Below are positions 24,217 to 33,153 of a stretch of 64,000 nt of DNA, in pieces. The notes beneath the pieces are model-generated. The model was given only the letters and a program-made list of their open reading frames with translations. It did not search any database and was not told the origin of the DNA. The position numbers and the translations under genes were made by a program. Positions within the stretch are counted from its first letter, which is position 1, and each line of letters begins with the position of its first letter. The DNA is taken from the NCBI RefSeq assembly GCF_027568575.1, contig NZ_JANUVP010000010.1. The stretch is one strand, 5' to 3'. The stretch is from Caldifermentibacillus hisashii (GTDB lineage Bacteria; Bacillota; Bacilli; Bacillales; Caldibacillaceae).

Positions 24217-25737
24217 ATGACAATTGATCAAACGATCCAACAATTAATAAATGAATGTATCCATCGGGGCATGATTGAACCGATGGATGAAGTTTATGTA
24301 CGGAACCAAATTTTATCCTTATTACATTTAGAAGGTTTTTCAATAGATGAAAGCGAGTTCGTTGAAAAACATGAGGATGATGATCCGGATTTAATGATTC
24401 CAAGTTTACTTGAAGAAATTATTCAATATGCTGTCAAACATAATGTGATTGAAGATTTTTTAGATGCTAAAGAAATTTTATCTGCAAATGTGATGAATTG
24501 CTTCTTAGCAAGTCCTTCTATCATTAATCAAAAATTTTATGAAAAATATAGCGTATCGCCAAAAGGAGCAACCGATTACTTTTACACAAGTAGTAAAAAT
24601 AGCAATTACATCCAAATGAATCGAATTAAAAAGAATATCGTTTATAAGGCACCTACCGAGTATGGGGAATTGGATATAACGATTAATTTGTCAAAGCCAG
24701 AAAAAGATCCGAAGCAAATTGCAAAAGAAAGAATGGCACCGAAAACGACCGGATATCCAGTATGCCTACTTTGTAAAGAAAATGAAGGCTATGCGGGTCG
24801 AATTGGTCATCCCGCACGATCCAATCATCGAATGATTCGCCTAAATATACGGGGAGAAGAATGGTTTTTACAATATTCGCCATATGTATATTATAACGAG
24901 CATTGCATTGTACTGTCGAAAGAACATCGAAACATGTTAATTTCCCGGGAAACGTTTGGAAGATTGCTTGATTTTGTCGAATATTTCCCACATTACTTTA
25001 TCGGCTCGAATGCAGATTTACCAATCGTCGGTGGTTCCATTCTTTCACATGACCATTATCAAGGGGGACGTTATGATTTCCCAATGGCTTTAGCGAAAGA
25101 AGAAAACCCATTTACTGTAGTGGATTTTCCTAATGTGTCTTGTTCCATCGTAAAATGGCCAATGTCTGTTATCCGTATTCGAGGAAGTAAGAAGGAAGAA
25201 CTGATTGAGCTTGCGGATCGAATATTAGGCCATTGGAAATCTTATAGTGATCCAGAAGTAGATATTTTAGCATATACAGGTGATACACCACATAATACAA
25301 TTACACCAATTGCAAGAATACGAAATGGACAGTATGAAATGGACCTTGTGTTACGTAATAATCGGACAAGTGATGCTCATCCATTAGGTATTTTCCACCC
25401 ACATGCAGATGTTCATCATATTAAAAAGGAAAATATCGGGTTAATTGAAGTAATGGGATTAGCTGTTTTACCTGCCCGTTTGAAAAATGAACTCGTGGAA
25501 GTTGAGAAATTTTTATTAGATGAGCCAAATGAAGTTGCTGATTATCATTTGGAATGGGCAGAACAACTGAAACAAAAATATGCAGGCCGTGTCGATACTG
25601 AAAATGTAGAGGAATTCGTAAGGTTAGAAGTAGGCAATAAATTTTTACGAGTATTAATGGATGCTGGCGTATTTAAACGCGATGAACAGGGAAAAGCTGC
25701 GTTTCGTACGTTTATTCAATCATTAAATAAAAAGTGA
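24217..25737 (+). CDS. galT: Galactose-1-phosphate uridylyltransferase, class II
   Basis: A 506-residue enzyme of the Firmicute-type (class II) GalT family, distinct from the E. coli enzyme. Recognisable motifs are GYPVCLLCKENEGYAGR, NHRMI and the nucleophile region SILSHDHYQGGRYDFPM. It exchanges UMP between UDP-glucose and galactose-1-phosphate. GAAGGTG precedes the chosen ATG; the frame is open further upstream into galE without a ribosome site. A weak GGGCT/AGCCC hairpin lies between it and galM. Confidence 0.95.
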   Translation: MTIDQTIQQLINECIHRGMIEPMDEVYVRNQILSLLHLEGFSIDESEFVEKHEDDDPDLMIPSLLEEIIQYAVKHNVIEDFLDAKEILSANVMNCFLASPSIINQKFYEKYSVSPKGATDYFYTSSKNSNYIQMNRIKKNIVYKAPTEYGELDITINLSKPEKDPKQIAKERMAPKTTGYPVCLLCKENEGYAGRIGHPARSNHRMIRLNIRGEEWFLQYSPYVYYNEHCIVLSKEHRNMLISRETFGRLLDFVEYFPHYFIGSNADLPIVGGSILSHDHYQGGRYDFPMALAKEENPFTVVDFPNVSCSIVKWPMSVIRIRGSKKEELIELADRILGHWKSYSDPEVDILAYTGDTPHNTITPIARIRNGQYEMDLVLRNNRTSDAHPLGIFHPHADVHHIKKENIGLIEVMGLAVLPARLKNELVEVEKFLLDEPNEVADYHLEWAEQLKQKYAGRVDTENVEEFVRLEVGNKFLRVLMDAGVFKRDEQGKAAFRTFIQSLNKK

Positions 25738-25826
25738 ATTACTCTATTAAAAATCTAAAATATAATTATGGGCTACTTTTTTTTTGAACAGCCCTTCTTA
25801 CTTTTGAAAAGTGAAGGTGAATACGA

Positions 25827-26876
25827 ATGGAGATTACGAAAAAAGATTTTGGAACTGTTAATGGCGAAAAAGTGTATCTTTACACATTAGAAAATGAAAA
25901 TGGAATGAAATTATCTTGTACGAATTTTGGTTGTATCGTCACAGAAGTCTATGCTCCAGATCGAAAAGGTGTTTTTGAAAACGTTGTCCTTGGGTTTGAT
26001 CATGTGGATGATTATCTTCAATATAAAACGTACTTTGGAGCAATTATTGGACGGGTTGCAGGAAGAATACGTGACAGTGAATTTGAGTTAGATGGACATG
26101 TATACAAATTACCTGCAACAGAAGGAAAGAATCATTTACACGGTGGTGTAAAAGGACTACATGAACGGGTTTGGGCTGCGAAGGAAATAAAGACAGAAGA
26201 TGCAGTTGGTGTTCAATTTTCTTATTTAAGTGAAGATGGGGAAGAAGGCTATCCTGGAAATGTTCAGTTAACGACAACGTATTTGCTAAATAATGAAAAT
26301 CAATGGGTTTTTACATGTAAAGGAATAACGGATAAGAAGACTTTGCTCAATATAACGAACCACACATATTTTAATTTATCAGGTCATGCGAAAACGGATA
26401 TTTTAAATCATCAACTTACAATGAAAAGTGATCGCTTTCTTGAATTGAATGAAGAACTTTTACCTACAGGAAAGATGCTTCCTACCCAGAATACGGTGTT
26501 TGATTTTACTCAAGGTAGGAAAATAATCGATGGAAGAGAATCAACTCACCCACAAAATATTCTTGTCGGGCATGGCTACGATCATCCTTTTCTTTTATCA
26601 AAGAATCATGATGAGGAAATTGTTTTGCTTGACGAACTTACTGGTCGCACATTAACTGTTGAGACGAATCAACCATCTGTTGTACTATATACTGGAAATC
26701 AAATTTCAAATAATTTTAGAATTCAAGAAGGCATCCAAGGAAGAAAATATTTAGGTGTTTGTCTAGAAACACAAGGATTACCAGATGCCATTCACCATCC
26801 TGAGTTTCCATCAATTATTCTAGATAAAGATGAAACGTATGAATTAAAAACAACATACACATTTAATGTTCAATGA
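25827..26876 (+). CDS. galM: Aldose 1-epimerase (galactose mutarotase)
   Basis: A 349-residue beta-sandwich mutarotase. Typical motifs are GFDHVDDYLQ, FGAIIGRVAGRI, KNHLHGG, the acidic/His motif NHTYFNLSGH and GHGYDHPF. The conserved C-terminal glutamate lies in CLETQGLPDA. It interconverts alpha and beta anomers of galactose or glucose for galK. It is the last structural gene of the gal cluster. Its stop codon lies at the start of the first tandem repeat upstream of the next regulator. Confidence 0.94.
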   Translation: MEITKKDFGTVNGEKVYLYTLENENGMKLSCTNFGCIVTEVYAPDRKGVFENVVLGFDHVDDYLQYKTYFGAIIGRVAGRIRDSEFELDGHVYKLPATEGKNHLHGGVKGLHERVWAAKEIKTEDAVGVQFSYLSEDGEEGYPGNVQLTTTYLLNNENQWVFTCKGITDKKTLLNITNHTYFNLSGHAKTDILNHQLTMKSDRFLELNEELLPTGKMLPTQNTVFDFTQGRKIIDGRESTHPQNILVGHGYDHPFLLSKNHDEEIVLLDELTGRTLTVETNQPSVVLYTGNQISNNFRIQEGIQGRKYLGVCLETQGLPDAIHHPEFPSIILDKDETYELKTTYTFNVQ

Positions 26877-27022
26877 TTAATAGGGAAAATCGTTTCTAAG
26901 TGGGGATTAAAGTAGAATAGTGTTCAATGATTAATAGGGAGAACCGTTTTTAAGTGTGAGGATTAAAGTAGAATAGTGTTCTATGATTAATAGGGAAAAT
27001 CGTTTTTAAGTGAAGATTAAAT
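26874..27022 (+). repeat. Three tandem ~55-bp repeats before the GalR-like gene
   Basis: Units beginning TGATTAATAGGG start at 26874, 26928 and 26984, with periods of 54 and 56. Each contains GGGARAAYCGTTTYTAAGTG; the first two also share GATTAAAGTAGAATAGTGTTC. The AAAATCGTTTT core has the CG-centred pseudo-palindrome of LacI-family operators. They may be triple operators for autoregulation. Confidence 0.75.
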
Positions 27023-27045
27023 TGAATGGGAAGGAGGGAAACTAA

Positions 27046-28041
27046 GTGGCAACCATTAAAGATATCGCTGAAAAAGCGGGTGTTTCGATTGCAACCGTTT
27101 CTAGAGTACTTAATTTCGATGAGACGCTATCTGTAACCGATGAAACGAAGAAACGTATTTTTGAAGTAGCTGAATCATTATCATATAGAAAGAAGTCACC
27201 TAAGAGAATAAATATCTCAACGAAAATTGCTATCGTAAGCTGGTATACCGAAGAGGAAGAACTCGAGGATTTATACTATTTATCTATTAGTTTAGGGATT
27301 ACGAATCGTTGTCAACAGAAGAATATTTCTGCAGTGAAATTTTTCTATAGTCATTATGACGAATTATTAGAGTTGACCGATATCCGTGGAATTATTGCTG
27401 TTGGAAAGTTTAGCACAGCCCAAGCAGAGAATCTAAAAAAAATTACTGATAATATTGTTTTTGTTGATTGTAGTCCAAATGAAGATAAATATGATTCAGT
27501 TATTGTTGACTTTGAACGCGCAACAAAGAACGTTATTGACTACTTATTAATAAAGAATCACAAATCAATCGGATATATCGGAGGAAAAGAATTATATCGA
27601 GACAAATCCGATAATATCGTTGACCTAAGAGAGAAAACGTTCCGGTCTTATATGAAGGAAAAAGGACATTACAATGAATCAGCGGTGTATATTGGTAATT
27701 TTACTGTAAGTGATGGGTACACATTAATGAAAAAGGCCATTCAAGAACACGGGGAGAATCTACCTACTGCGTTTTGTGCAGGAAATGATCAAATCGCGAT
27801 TGGCTGTTTACGGGCTCTACTTGAGGAAAAAATTGATGTTCCAGAACGTGTAAGTATCGTTGGATTAAATGATATTAGCGTTTCTAAGTACGTTTTTCCT
27901 CCTTTAACTACGGTCAAAGTCTTCACCGAATTAATGGGCGAGACTTCGGTAGATTTATTAATTGAACAATTGGAAGGTAGAGAAATCCCTAAAAAAGTTT
28001 CTTTAGGTACAAAACTAATTAAAAGAAGGAGTAGTTTTTGA
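27046..28041 (+). CDS. LacI/GalR-family regulator of the gal operon
   Basis: A 331-residue repressor. The N-terminal HTH is TIKDIAEKAGVSIATVSRVL, followed by a sugar-binding domain with FCAGNDQIAIG and VSIVGLNDI motifs. It resembles the GalR/LacR/MsmR group that accompanies galKETM in Lactobacillales and Bacillales. The start is GTG preceded by GGAAGGAGGG. Galactose or galactose-1-phosphate as inducer is inferred from the neighbours. Confidence 0.92.
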   Translation: MATIKDIAEKAGVSIATVSRVLNFDETLSVTDETKKRIFEVAESLSYRKKSPKRINISTKIAIVSWYTEEEELEDLYYLSISLGITNRCQQKNISAVKFFYSHYDELLELTDIRGIIAVGKFSTAQAENLKKITDNIVFVDCSPNEDKYDSVIVDFERATKNVIDYLLIKNHKSIGYIGGKELYRDKSDNIVDLREKTFRSYMKEKGHYNESAVYIGNFTVSDGYTLMKKAIQEHGENLPTAFCAGNDQIAIGCLRALLEEKIDVPERVSIVGLNDISVSKYVFPPLTTVKVFTELMGETSVDLLIEQLEGREIPKKVSLGTKLIKRRSSF

Positions 28042-28054
28042 ATATTCTATTAGT

Positions 28055-28088
28055 GAGGAGGAGTCCGAAGAGTGGCCCTCCTTTTTTG
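28055..28088 (+). terminator. Terminator after the GalR-like gene
   Basis: GAGGAGGAGTCC and the following GGCCCTCC form a short interrupted stem ending in CTTTTTT. Confidence 0.6.
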
Positions 28089-28092
28089 ACTA

Positions 28093-28265
28093 TTATGAAA
28101 GTATAAATTTTCCAATTTTTACTTTCCTATATGCATAAGTGCACAAGGAAGACTTCGGCAGCATTGCATCGCAGCCGAAAAAAGCTTTTTCGGCGAACTA
28201 CGGCTCTGCTTTCGCTAAAAGGCTCGGCAGTCGCCAAGTTTTCTTTAAATGAAAGAATAAAATTT
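28093..28265 (+). repeat. Dispersed intergenic repeat, long copy
   Basis: It begins with GAAAGTATAAATTTTCCA and ends with GGCTCGGCAGTCGCC and AAGTTTTCTTTAAA. The same ends occur in the shorter copies at 35107 and 44587. The middle matches the inverse copy at 19467-19556. Its GC content is clearly higher than the flanks. From 28266 to 28500 nothing else was recognised. Confidence 0.7.
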
Positions 28266-28530
28266 GGAAAAAATTTTTGAAATGGACTCAACTAACATTC
28301 ATTTTATGTGGGAAACGTTCAATTTTTGACAACGAACCCTATTCTCATCGAAAATTTTTACCCCGATCCGACCTTTTTTGTTTTACCTTTTTACCTGGCG
28401 TTGAATAAGGCAAACAATTCTCCACATAAAATATATATAACGGACAATTAGCTAGAAAAATTGATTTCATAATGATAAATTGAATAATTTCTAGGTTAAG
28501 AGGGCATAATGCATATATGGAGGTGGAGGA

Positions 28531-28722
28531 ATGATGGAAAAACTGAATGGGGAAACTTGTATTATTTGTGAGCAACAGAAGCAAAATGGATTTCATTTAT
28601 ATACATCATTTATTTGTATTGATTGTGAAAGAGAGATGGTTCAGACAGATACAGATCATCCGCTTTATAAATTTTATTTACAACAATTAAGTAAAGTGAG
28701 TCAAAAACAAATATTATCTTAG
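28531..28722 (+). CDS. csfB: Anti-sigma-G factor Gin (CsfB)
   Basis: A 63-residue protein with two CxxC pairs (CIIC and CIDC), which form the zinc site of Gin. In B. subtilis it is made in the forespore under sigma-F and keeps sigma-G inactive until engulfment. ATG ATG at 28531/28534 follows overlapping GGAGG motifs, so either may be used. In B. subtilis xpaC-yaaN-yaaO lie between csfB and tmk; here tmk follows directly. This gene is the first core-genome gene after the accessory sugar block. Confidence 0.9.
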   Translation: MMEKLNGETCIICEQQKQNGFHLYTSFICIDCEREMVQTDTDHPLYKFYLQQLSKVSQKQILS

Positions 28723-28797
28723 AAAAATAAAAAAGCAGATTAATCCTTAATTTTAGATTTCACTGTATAGTAGATTATACTTTAATTGTAATCAAAT

Positions 28798-28828
28798 AAA
28801 CGCTTGGAGATGTTCCAAGCGTTTCACT
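28798..28828 (+). terminator. Terminator between csfB and tmk
   Basis: AAACGCTTGGA (28798-28808) pairs with TCCAAGCGTTT (28814-28824), a perfect 11-bp stem with a five-base loop. Confidence 0.75.
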
Positions 28829-28932
28829 TATTTTATAAAAATAATTTGATCAAAAAATTGATGTTTGCCCTTATTGATGTATACTTGAATTATTAATATA
28901 AACATAGTTTGTTTTATAGGTGGAGGAGTCAT

Positions 28933-29568
28933 ATGGTAAAGGGTACGTTCATCACAGTTGAAGGTCCTGATGGTGCAGGAAAGACAACTGTTTTAAATAT
29001 AATTGCGGAAGAATTGGCGGCTGAAGGTTATCCTATTGTGCAGACAAGAGAACCCGGTGGAAGCCCCATTGCTGAAAAAATTCGGCAAATCGTTTTAGAT
29101 AAAAAACATACGGAAATGGACCCGAGGACAGAGGCGTTACTTTATGCTGCTGCAAGGAGACAACATTTAATAGAAAAAATCATTCCTGCATTAGAAAAAG
29201 GAAATATTGTTTTATGTGATCGATTCATTGATGCTTCAATTGTATATCAAGGTTTCGCAAGGAAAATTGGCATTGATGAAGTTTTGAAGATTAATCGTTT
29301 TGCCATTGAAAATACGATGCCTGATTTAACAATTTACTTTGATATAGAACCGAAAATCGGCTTGGAACGAATTCAAAAACATCGTCAAGGGGAAATGAAT
29401 CGACTTGATTTAGAAACAATGGAGTTTCATAAAATGGTGAGAGAAGGATATTTGCAATTATTAGATCGGTTTCCCGACAGGATTAAGAAAGTTATGGCCG
29501 ATCGACCGATTGAAGAGGTTAAAACAGAGGCAAAAAAATTAATTCTTTCACTGTTAGTAAAAAGATAA
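28933..29568 (+). CDS. tmk: Thymidylate kinase
   Basis: A 211-residue dTMP kinase. The P-loop is EGPDGAGKTT, the DRFIDASIVYQG motif is the DRX/substrate region, and a lid follows. It makes dTDP for DNA synthesis. The ATG at 28933 has GGTGGAGGAG upstream; the open frame to 28909 lacks a ribosome site. It heads the conserved tmk-darA-yaaR-holB-ricT-yabA block. Confidence 0.96.
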   Translation: MVKGTFITVEGPDGAGKTTVLNIIAEELAAEGYPIVQTREPGGSPIAEKIRQIVLDKKHTEMDPRTEALLYAAARRQHLIEKIIPALEKGNIVLCDRFIDASIVYQGFARKIGIDEVLKINRFAIENTMPDLTIYFDIEPKIGLERIQKHRQGEMNRLDLETMEFHKMVREGYLQLLDRFPDRIKKVMADRPIEEVKTEAKKLILSLLVKR

Positions 29569-29753
29569 CAATCCCGGTGGAAAATATTTTTTAACAGAAA
29601 CGGATTCTAAACATAAATTATAATTAAGGCTAATGCCCAATTTTGGAATAACTGGAAACAGTAAAAATGGAAACAGAATATTTATTTCTTTCATCTGTTA
29701 TTGGTATAATGGAAGTAAGAATCAGCCGGAATTTTAGGCAAGGGGGGATTAAG

Positions 29754-30083
29754 TTGAAACTAATATTGGCAGTCGTCCAAGACCAAGATAGTAATCGTTT
29801 ATTAAATGCATTAATGGATCATAATTTTCGGGTGACAAAATTGGCGACAACGGGTGGATTTTTAAAATCGGGTAATACGACATTTATTATCGGTACGGAA
29901 GATATTCGAGTTGATAAAGCCCTGCAAATTATTAAGGATAACTGCAGATCAAGAGATCAATTAGTTGCGCCTGTTTCACCGATGGGAGGGAATGCTGATT
30001 CGTATATTCCTTATCCGGTTGAAGTAGAAGTTGGCGGTGCGACAGTATTTGTTTTACCTGTTGAACAATTTTTCCAGTATTAA
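29754..30083 (+). CDS. darA: Cyclic-di-AMP receptor DarA (YaaQ, PII-like)
   Basis: A 109-residue PII-like signalling protein. Family features are the N-terminal KLILAVVQDQD, TKLATTGGFLKSGNTT and the C-terminal VGGATVFVLPVEQF. It binds c-di-AMP as a trimer in B. subtilis; its downstream targets are not settled. The start is TTG with AGGGGGGA upstream. A TATAAT at about 29705 may be a local promoter. Confidence 0.93.
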   Translation: MKLILAVVQDQDSNRLLNALMDHNFRVTKLATTGGFLKSGNTTFIIGTEDIRVDKALQIIKDNCRSRDQLVAPVSPMGGNADSYIPYPVEVEVGGATVFVLPVEQFFQY

Positions 30084-30090
30084 AAATCAG

Positions 30091-30122
30091 GCAATCGGGG
30101 GTCCGGTTGCTTTCATTCTATT
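30091..30122 (+). terminator. Hairpin terminator or attenuator after darA
   Basis: GCAATCGG (30091-30098) pairs with CCGGTTGC (30103-30110) with one G-U pair, followed by TTTCATTCTATTTT. yaaR follows in the same direction, so termination may be partial. Confidence 0.55.
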
Positions 30123-30185
30123 TTGAGTACGTGACCTCCTTTTGAAGGCAATACGTTTTGGGGTCGTTTGTAAGGGGGAATCAAT

Positions 30186-30626
30186 TTGAAAGTTAATCAA
30201 AATCTTCATCTTTCACCGGAGTCGCTTCAAAAAGATATAAAGTTTCAAGGGCAAGGAAGCATAAACTTTCAAGAACTAATAAAAATGCAGAATGAAAAAT
30301 TACAATCAGGAAATCTCCATGCGCTACTATCAGAAATCGAGAAAGCCGGAGATCGTTTAGCAAAATCGCGAAACTTTCGAGATTTAACCAAATATAAAAA
30401 TTTGATCCAAAATTTTATTAAAGAAGCGGTCAATTTAGGAATCGGATTAAAGAAATCAAATACGTGGGACAGCGGAGGTCAAAGTCGCATTTTGCAAATC
30501 ATTGAAAAAATAGATAAAAAAATTATCGAGTTAACCGATGAAATTTTAACAAAGGAAACGGAAAATATAAAAATTTTAAGTATTATCGGGGAAATAAAAG
30601 GATTAATTGTCAATTTATATACATGA
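30186..30626 (+). CDS. yaaR: YaaR, DUF327 protein
   Basis: A 146-residue, charged, mostly helical protein of the DUF327 family, with ALLSEIEKAGDRLAKSRNFRDLTKYKNLI as the recognisable core. The location between darA and holB is the same as in B. subtilis. The function is unknown. The start is TTG preceded by AAGGGGGA. Confidence 0.88.
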   Translation: MKVNQNLHLSPESLQKDIKFQGQGSINFQELIKMQNEKLQSGNLHALLSEIEKAGDRLAKSRNFRDLTKYKNLIQNFIKEAVNLGIGLKKSNTWDSGGQSRILQIIEKIDKKIIELTDEILTKETENIKILSIIGEIKGLIVNLYT

Positions 30627-30727
30627 TGAATTGACAAGTAAATCCAGCTCCAACCGATTACTTGATATACTTAAAAAATATTTTTTAAAAATAACTGCAC
30701 CACATAAAAAATGTAAGAGGGAAAAAT

Positions 30728-31729
30728 ATGAGTGATTTAAATGTAAGGACTTGGGATGAATTAGAAAAATACCAACCAACCGTCATGAAGATGCTCAAAC
30801 AAATAATAATAAAAAATCGGATCGCTCATGCTTACCTTTTTGAAGGGATGAAAGGGACGGGAAAAAAAGAAATCGGCTTATTACTCGCAAAAGCTTTATT
30901 TTGTGAACAGCCCTTTGAAGGATATAAACCATGTGAAAACTGCCCCCAATGTAAGCGAATCAATCACGGGAATCACCCAGACATCCATTTGGTCGAGCCT
31001 GACGGGAATTCAATTAAAAAAGAACAAATATATTTTTTACAACAGGAATTTTCAAAAAAAGCGGTAGAGTCGAATCGAAAATTTTATATGATTATTCATG
31101 CTGATAAAATGACGACAAATGCAGCCAATAGCTTACTAAAATTTCTGGAAGAGCCCGGACAAAATACAACAGCCATTTTAGTAACCGAACAAATACAAAA
31201 AATATTACCGACTATTTTTTCCAGATGCCAACATATTACTTTTTATCCATTACCGAAACCGGAACTCATTAAAGCGTTAATCAATCACGGGGTTAAGAAG
31301 GATCGTGCTCCTTTACTTGCCAATTTAACAAACAGTCTGGACGAAGCATTACAAATGAATGAAGACCAATGGTTTTTACAAGCCAGAGATTTAGTGTTAA
31401 AATTATATGAAATCAAGACGAAACAAACGATTATGGATACGCTCCTGTTTTTGCAGACAGACTGGTTGCCGCTGTTTAAATCAAGGGAGCAGATCGATGT
31501 CGGTCTGGACATGTTACTCTTTATCTATAAAGATTTACTATATATACAGTTAGAAAAAGTGACAGAAGTTGTCTATCCGGATTATTACGCTGAATGGCAA
31601 AAGAATGCGCTTAAAGTATCCGGTAATCGGTTAACAGAACAAATCTCCCTTATTTTGGACGCAAAAAGGAGATTACAATCTAATGTCAATGGATTACTGT
31701 TAATGGAGCAGCTGATGATTAAGTTATAG
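30728..31729 (+). CDS. holB: DNA polymerase III subunit delta'
   Basis: A 333-residue clamp-loader AAA+ subunit. The P-loop-like GMKGTGKKE is at the N-terminus, then a zinc cluster CENCPQCKRINHGNHPD. The NAANSLLKFLEEP sensor region and the SRCQ arginine-finger motif follow. It is part of the complex that loads the sliding clamp DnaN. The AGAGGGA site fits the ATG. Confidence 0.94.
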   Translation: MSDLNVRTWDELEKYQPTVMKMLKQIIIKNRIAHAYLFEGMKGTGKKEIGLLLAKALFCEQPFEGYKPCENCPQCKRINHGNHPDIHLVEPDGNSIKKEQIYFLQQEFSKKAVESNRKFYMIIHADKMTTNAANSLLKFLEEPGQNTTAILVTEQIQKILPTIFSRCQHITFYPLPKPELIKALINHGVKKDRAPLLANLTNSLDEALQMNEDQWFLQARDLVLKLYEIKTKQTIMDTLLFLQTDWLPLFKSREQIDVGLDMLLFIYKDLLYIQLEKVTEVVYPDYYAEWQKNALKVSGNRLTEQISLILDAKRRLQSNVNGLLLMEQLMIKL

Positions 31730-31742
31730 GAGGGATCAGCTT

Positions 31743-32570
31743 TTGTATAATGTTGTTGGTGTTCGCTTTAAGAAGGCGGGAAAAATCTATTTCTTTGACC
31801 CGGATGGGATTGTCATTGAAAGAGGTCAGTTTGTCGTTGTCGAAACAGCAAGAGGAATTGAATTTGGAAATGTTGTGATTGCGAATAAACTTGTTGATGA
31901 AGACGATGTTGTTCTGCCTTTAAAAAAAGTTCTCCGTGTTGCCGATGAAAAAGATTATCTCCAAGTTGAGGAAAACCGGAGTGCGGCAAAGGAAGCTTTC
32001 AATATTTGTATGCAAAAGATATCGGAGCATTCGCTTGAGATGAAACTTGTTGATGTGGAATATACATTTGATCGTAATAAAATTATCTTTTATTTCACTG
32101 CAGAAGGTCGAGTAGATTTTCGTGAACTTGTGAAAGATTTAGCCGCTATTTTTAAAACGAGGATTGAACTTAGGCAGATTGGTGTTCGTGATGAGGCAAA
32201 AATGCTTGGTGGAATTGGACCGTGCGGAAGGATGCTATGCTGTTCAACATTTTTAGGTGACTTCGATCCGGTTTCAATTAAAATGGCAAAAGATCAAAAT
32301 TTATCGTTGAATCCAACGAAGATCTCCGGCTTATGCGGAAGGCTTATGTGTTGCTTAAAGTATGAAAATGATGACTATGAAAATGCAAAAGAACAATTAC
32401 CGGATTTAGGAGAATTTATTTATACTTCCCACGGCAACGGTAAAGTGGTCGGTTTGAATTTGGTAGAGCAGGTGATTCAAATTGAATTGATGGAGCAAAA
32501 TAAGGTCATTGAATATACGTTGGATGAAATGATTGAAGAAGGTGTAATTTCTTCTAAAGCCGCGGATTGA
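31743..32570 (+). CDS. ricT: RicT (YaaT), PSP1-domain protein of the Y-complex
   Basis: A 275-residue PSP1-domain protein. The two cysteine-rich motifs, CGRMLCC and GLCGRLMCCLKYE, bind Fe-S clusters together with RicA and RicF in B. subtilis. The complex stimulates RNase Y processing and sporulation, competence and biofilm entry. The start is TTG with AGGAGGGA upstream. Its stop lies 14 bases before yabA. Confidence 0.94.
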   Translation: MYNVVGVRFKKAGKIYFFDPDGIVIERGQFVVVETARGIEFGNVVIANKLVDEDDVVLPLKKVLRVADEKDYLQVEENRSAAKEAFNICMQKISEHSLEMKLVDVEYTFDRNKIIFYFTAEGRVDFRELVKDLAAIFKTRIELRQIGVRDEAKMLGGIGPCGRMLCCSTFLGDFDPVSIKMAKDQNLSLNPTKISGLCGRLMCCLKYENDDYENAKEQLPDLGEFIYTSHGNGKVVGLNLVEQVIQIELMEQNKVIEYTLDEMIEEGVISSKAAD

Positions 32571-32584
32571 CGAGGTGGAACCAA

Positions 32585-32953
32585 ATGAATAAAAAAGAGT
32601 TGTTTGATTCGGTGTCAAACATGGAGCAGAGGATCGGGGAACTATATAAACAGTTAGGTGAATTAAAACAAAATTTGGCTCAAATCATCGAAGAAAATCA
32701 CTCGCTGAAACTAGAAAATGAGCATTTACGGAAACGGATGGAAGAAATTGCCTTTCAAAAAGAGGCGAACCAAGAAAAAGAAGAAAATCAAAAAAACCAA
32801 ACCGATCGAAAAAACTCCTTGGATATTGGAGAAGGTTATGATAACTTGGCCAGATTGTATAATGAAGGATTCCATATATGTAATTTACAATTTGGCAGTT
32901 TAAGAAAAGAAGGAGATTGCATGTTCTGTTTATCATTTTTAAATAAAAAGTAG
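32585..32953 (+). CDS. yabA: Replication initiation control protein YabA
   Basis: A 122-residue protein with an N-terminal tetramerising coiled coil (about 5-65), a charged linker, and a C-terminal zinc domain with His, Cys and CMFC ligands. It bridges DnaA and the clamp DnaN to limit re-initiation. The ATG at 32585 follows GAGGTGG; the frame extends six codons upstream without reason to use it. Confidence 0.93.
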   Translation: MNKKELFDSVSNMEQRIGELYKQLGELKQNLAQIIEENHSLKLENEHLRKRMEEIAFQKEANQEKEENQKNQTDRKNSLDIGEGYDNLARLYNEGFHICNLQFGSLRKEGDCMFCLSFLNKK

Positions 32954-32961
32954 TAACTTCG

Positions 32962-32990
32962 CCTTCCCGAATCAAGGAAGGTTTTTTCAT
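32962..32990 (+). terminator. Terminator after yabA
   Basis: CCTTCC (32962-32967) pairs with GGAAGG (32976-32981), followed by TTTTTTC. Confidence 0.75.
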
Positions 32991-33153
32991 AGGGTAGAAA
33001 GAAGAAAAATACTGGTTAAAAACGTTGGATTATTTAGCTCCACAAGGGAAGCGATGATAGCAAAACGATTTGAATATCGTCAATGGCATTTTCTGCTAGA
33101 GACGGCAAAAAAAGTACGAAAACAGCTTAATAAACATATTTTTGGAGGACTGC

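Noticed and set aside
28345..28596. Minus-strand ORF of 83 codons overlapping csfB
   Set aside because: No ribosome site, and it overlaps the well-supported csfB start.
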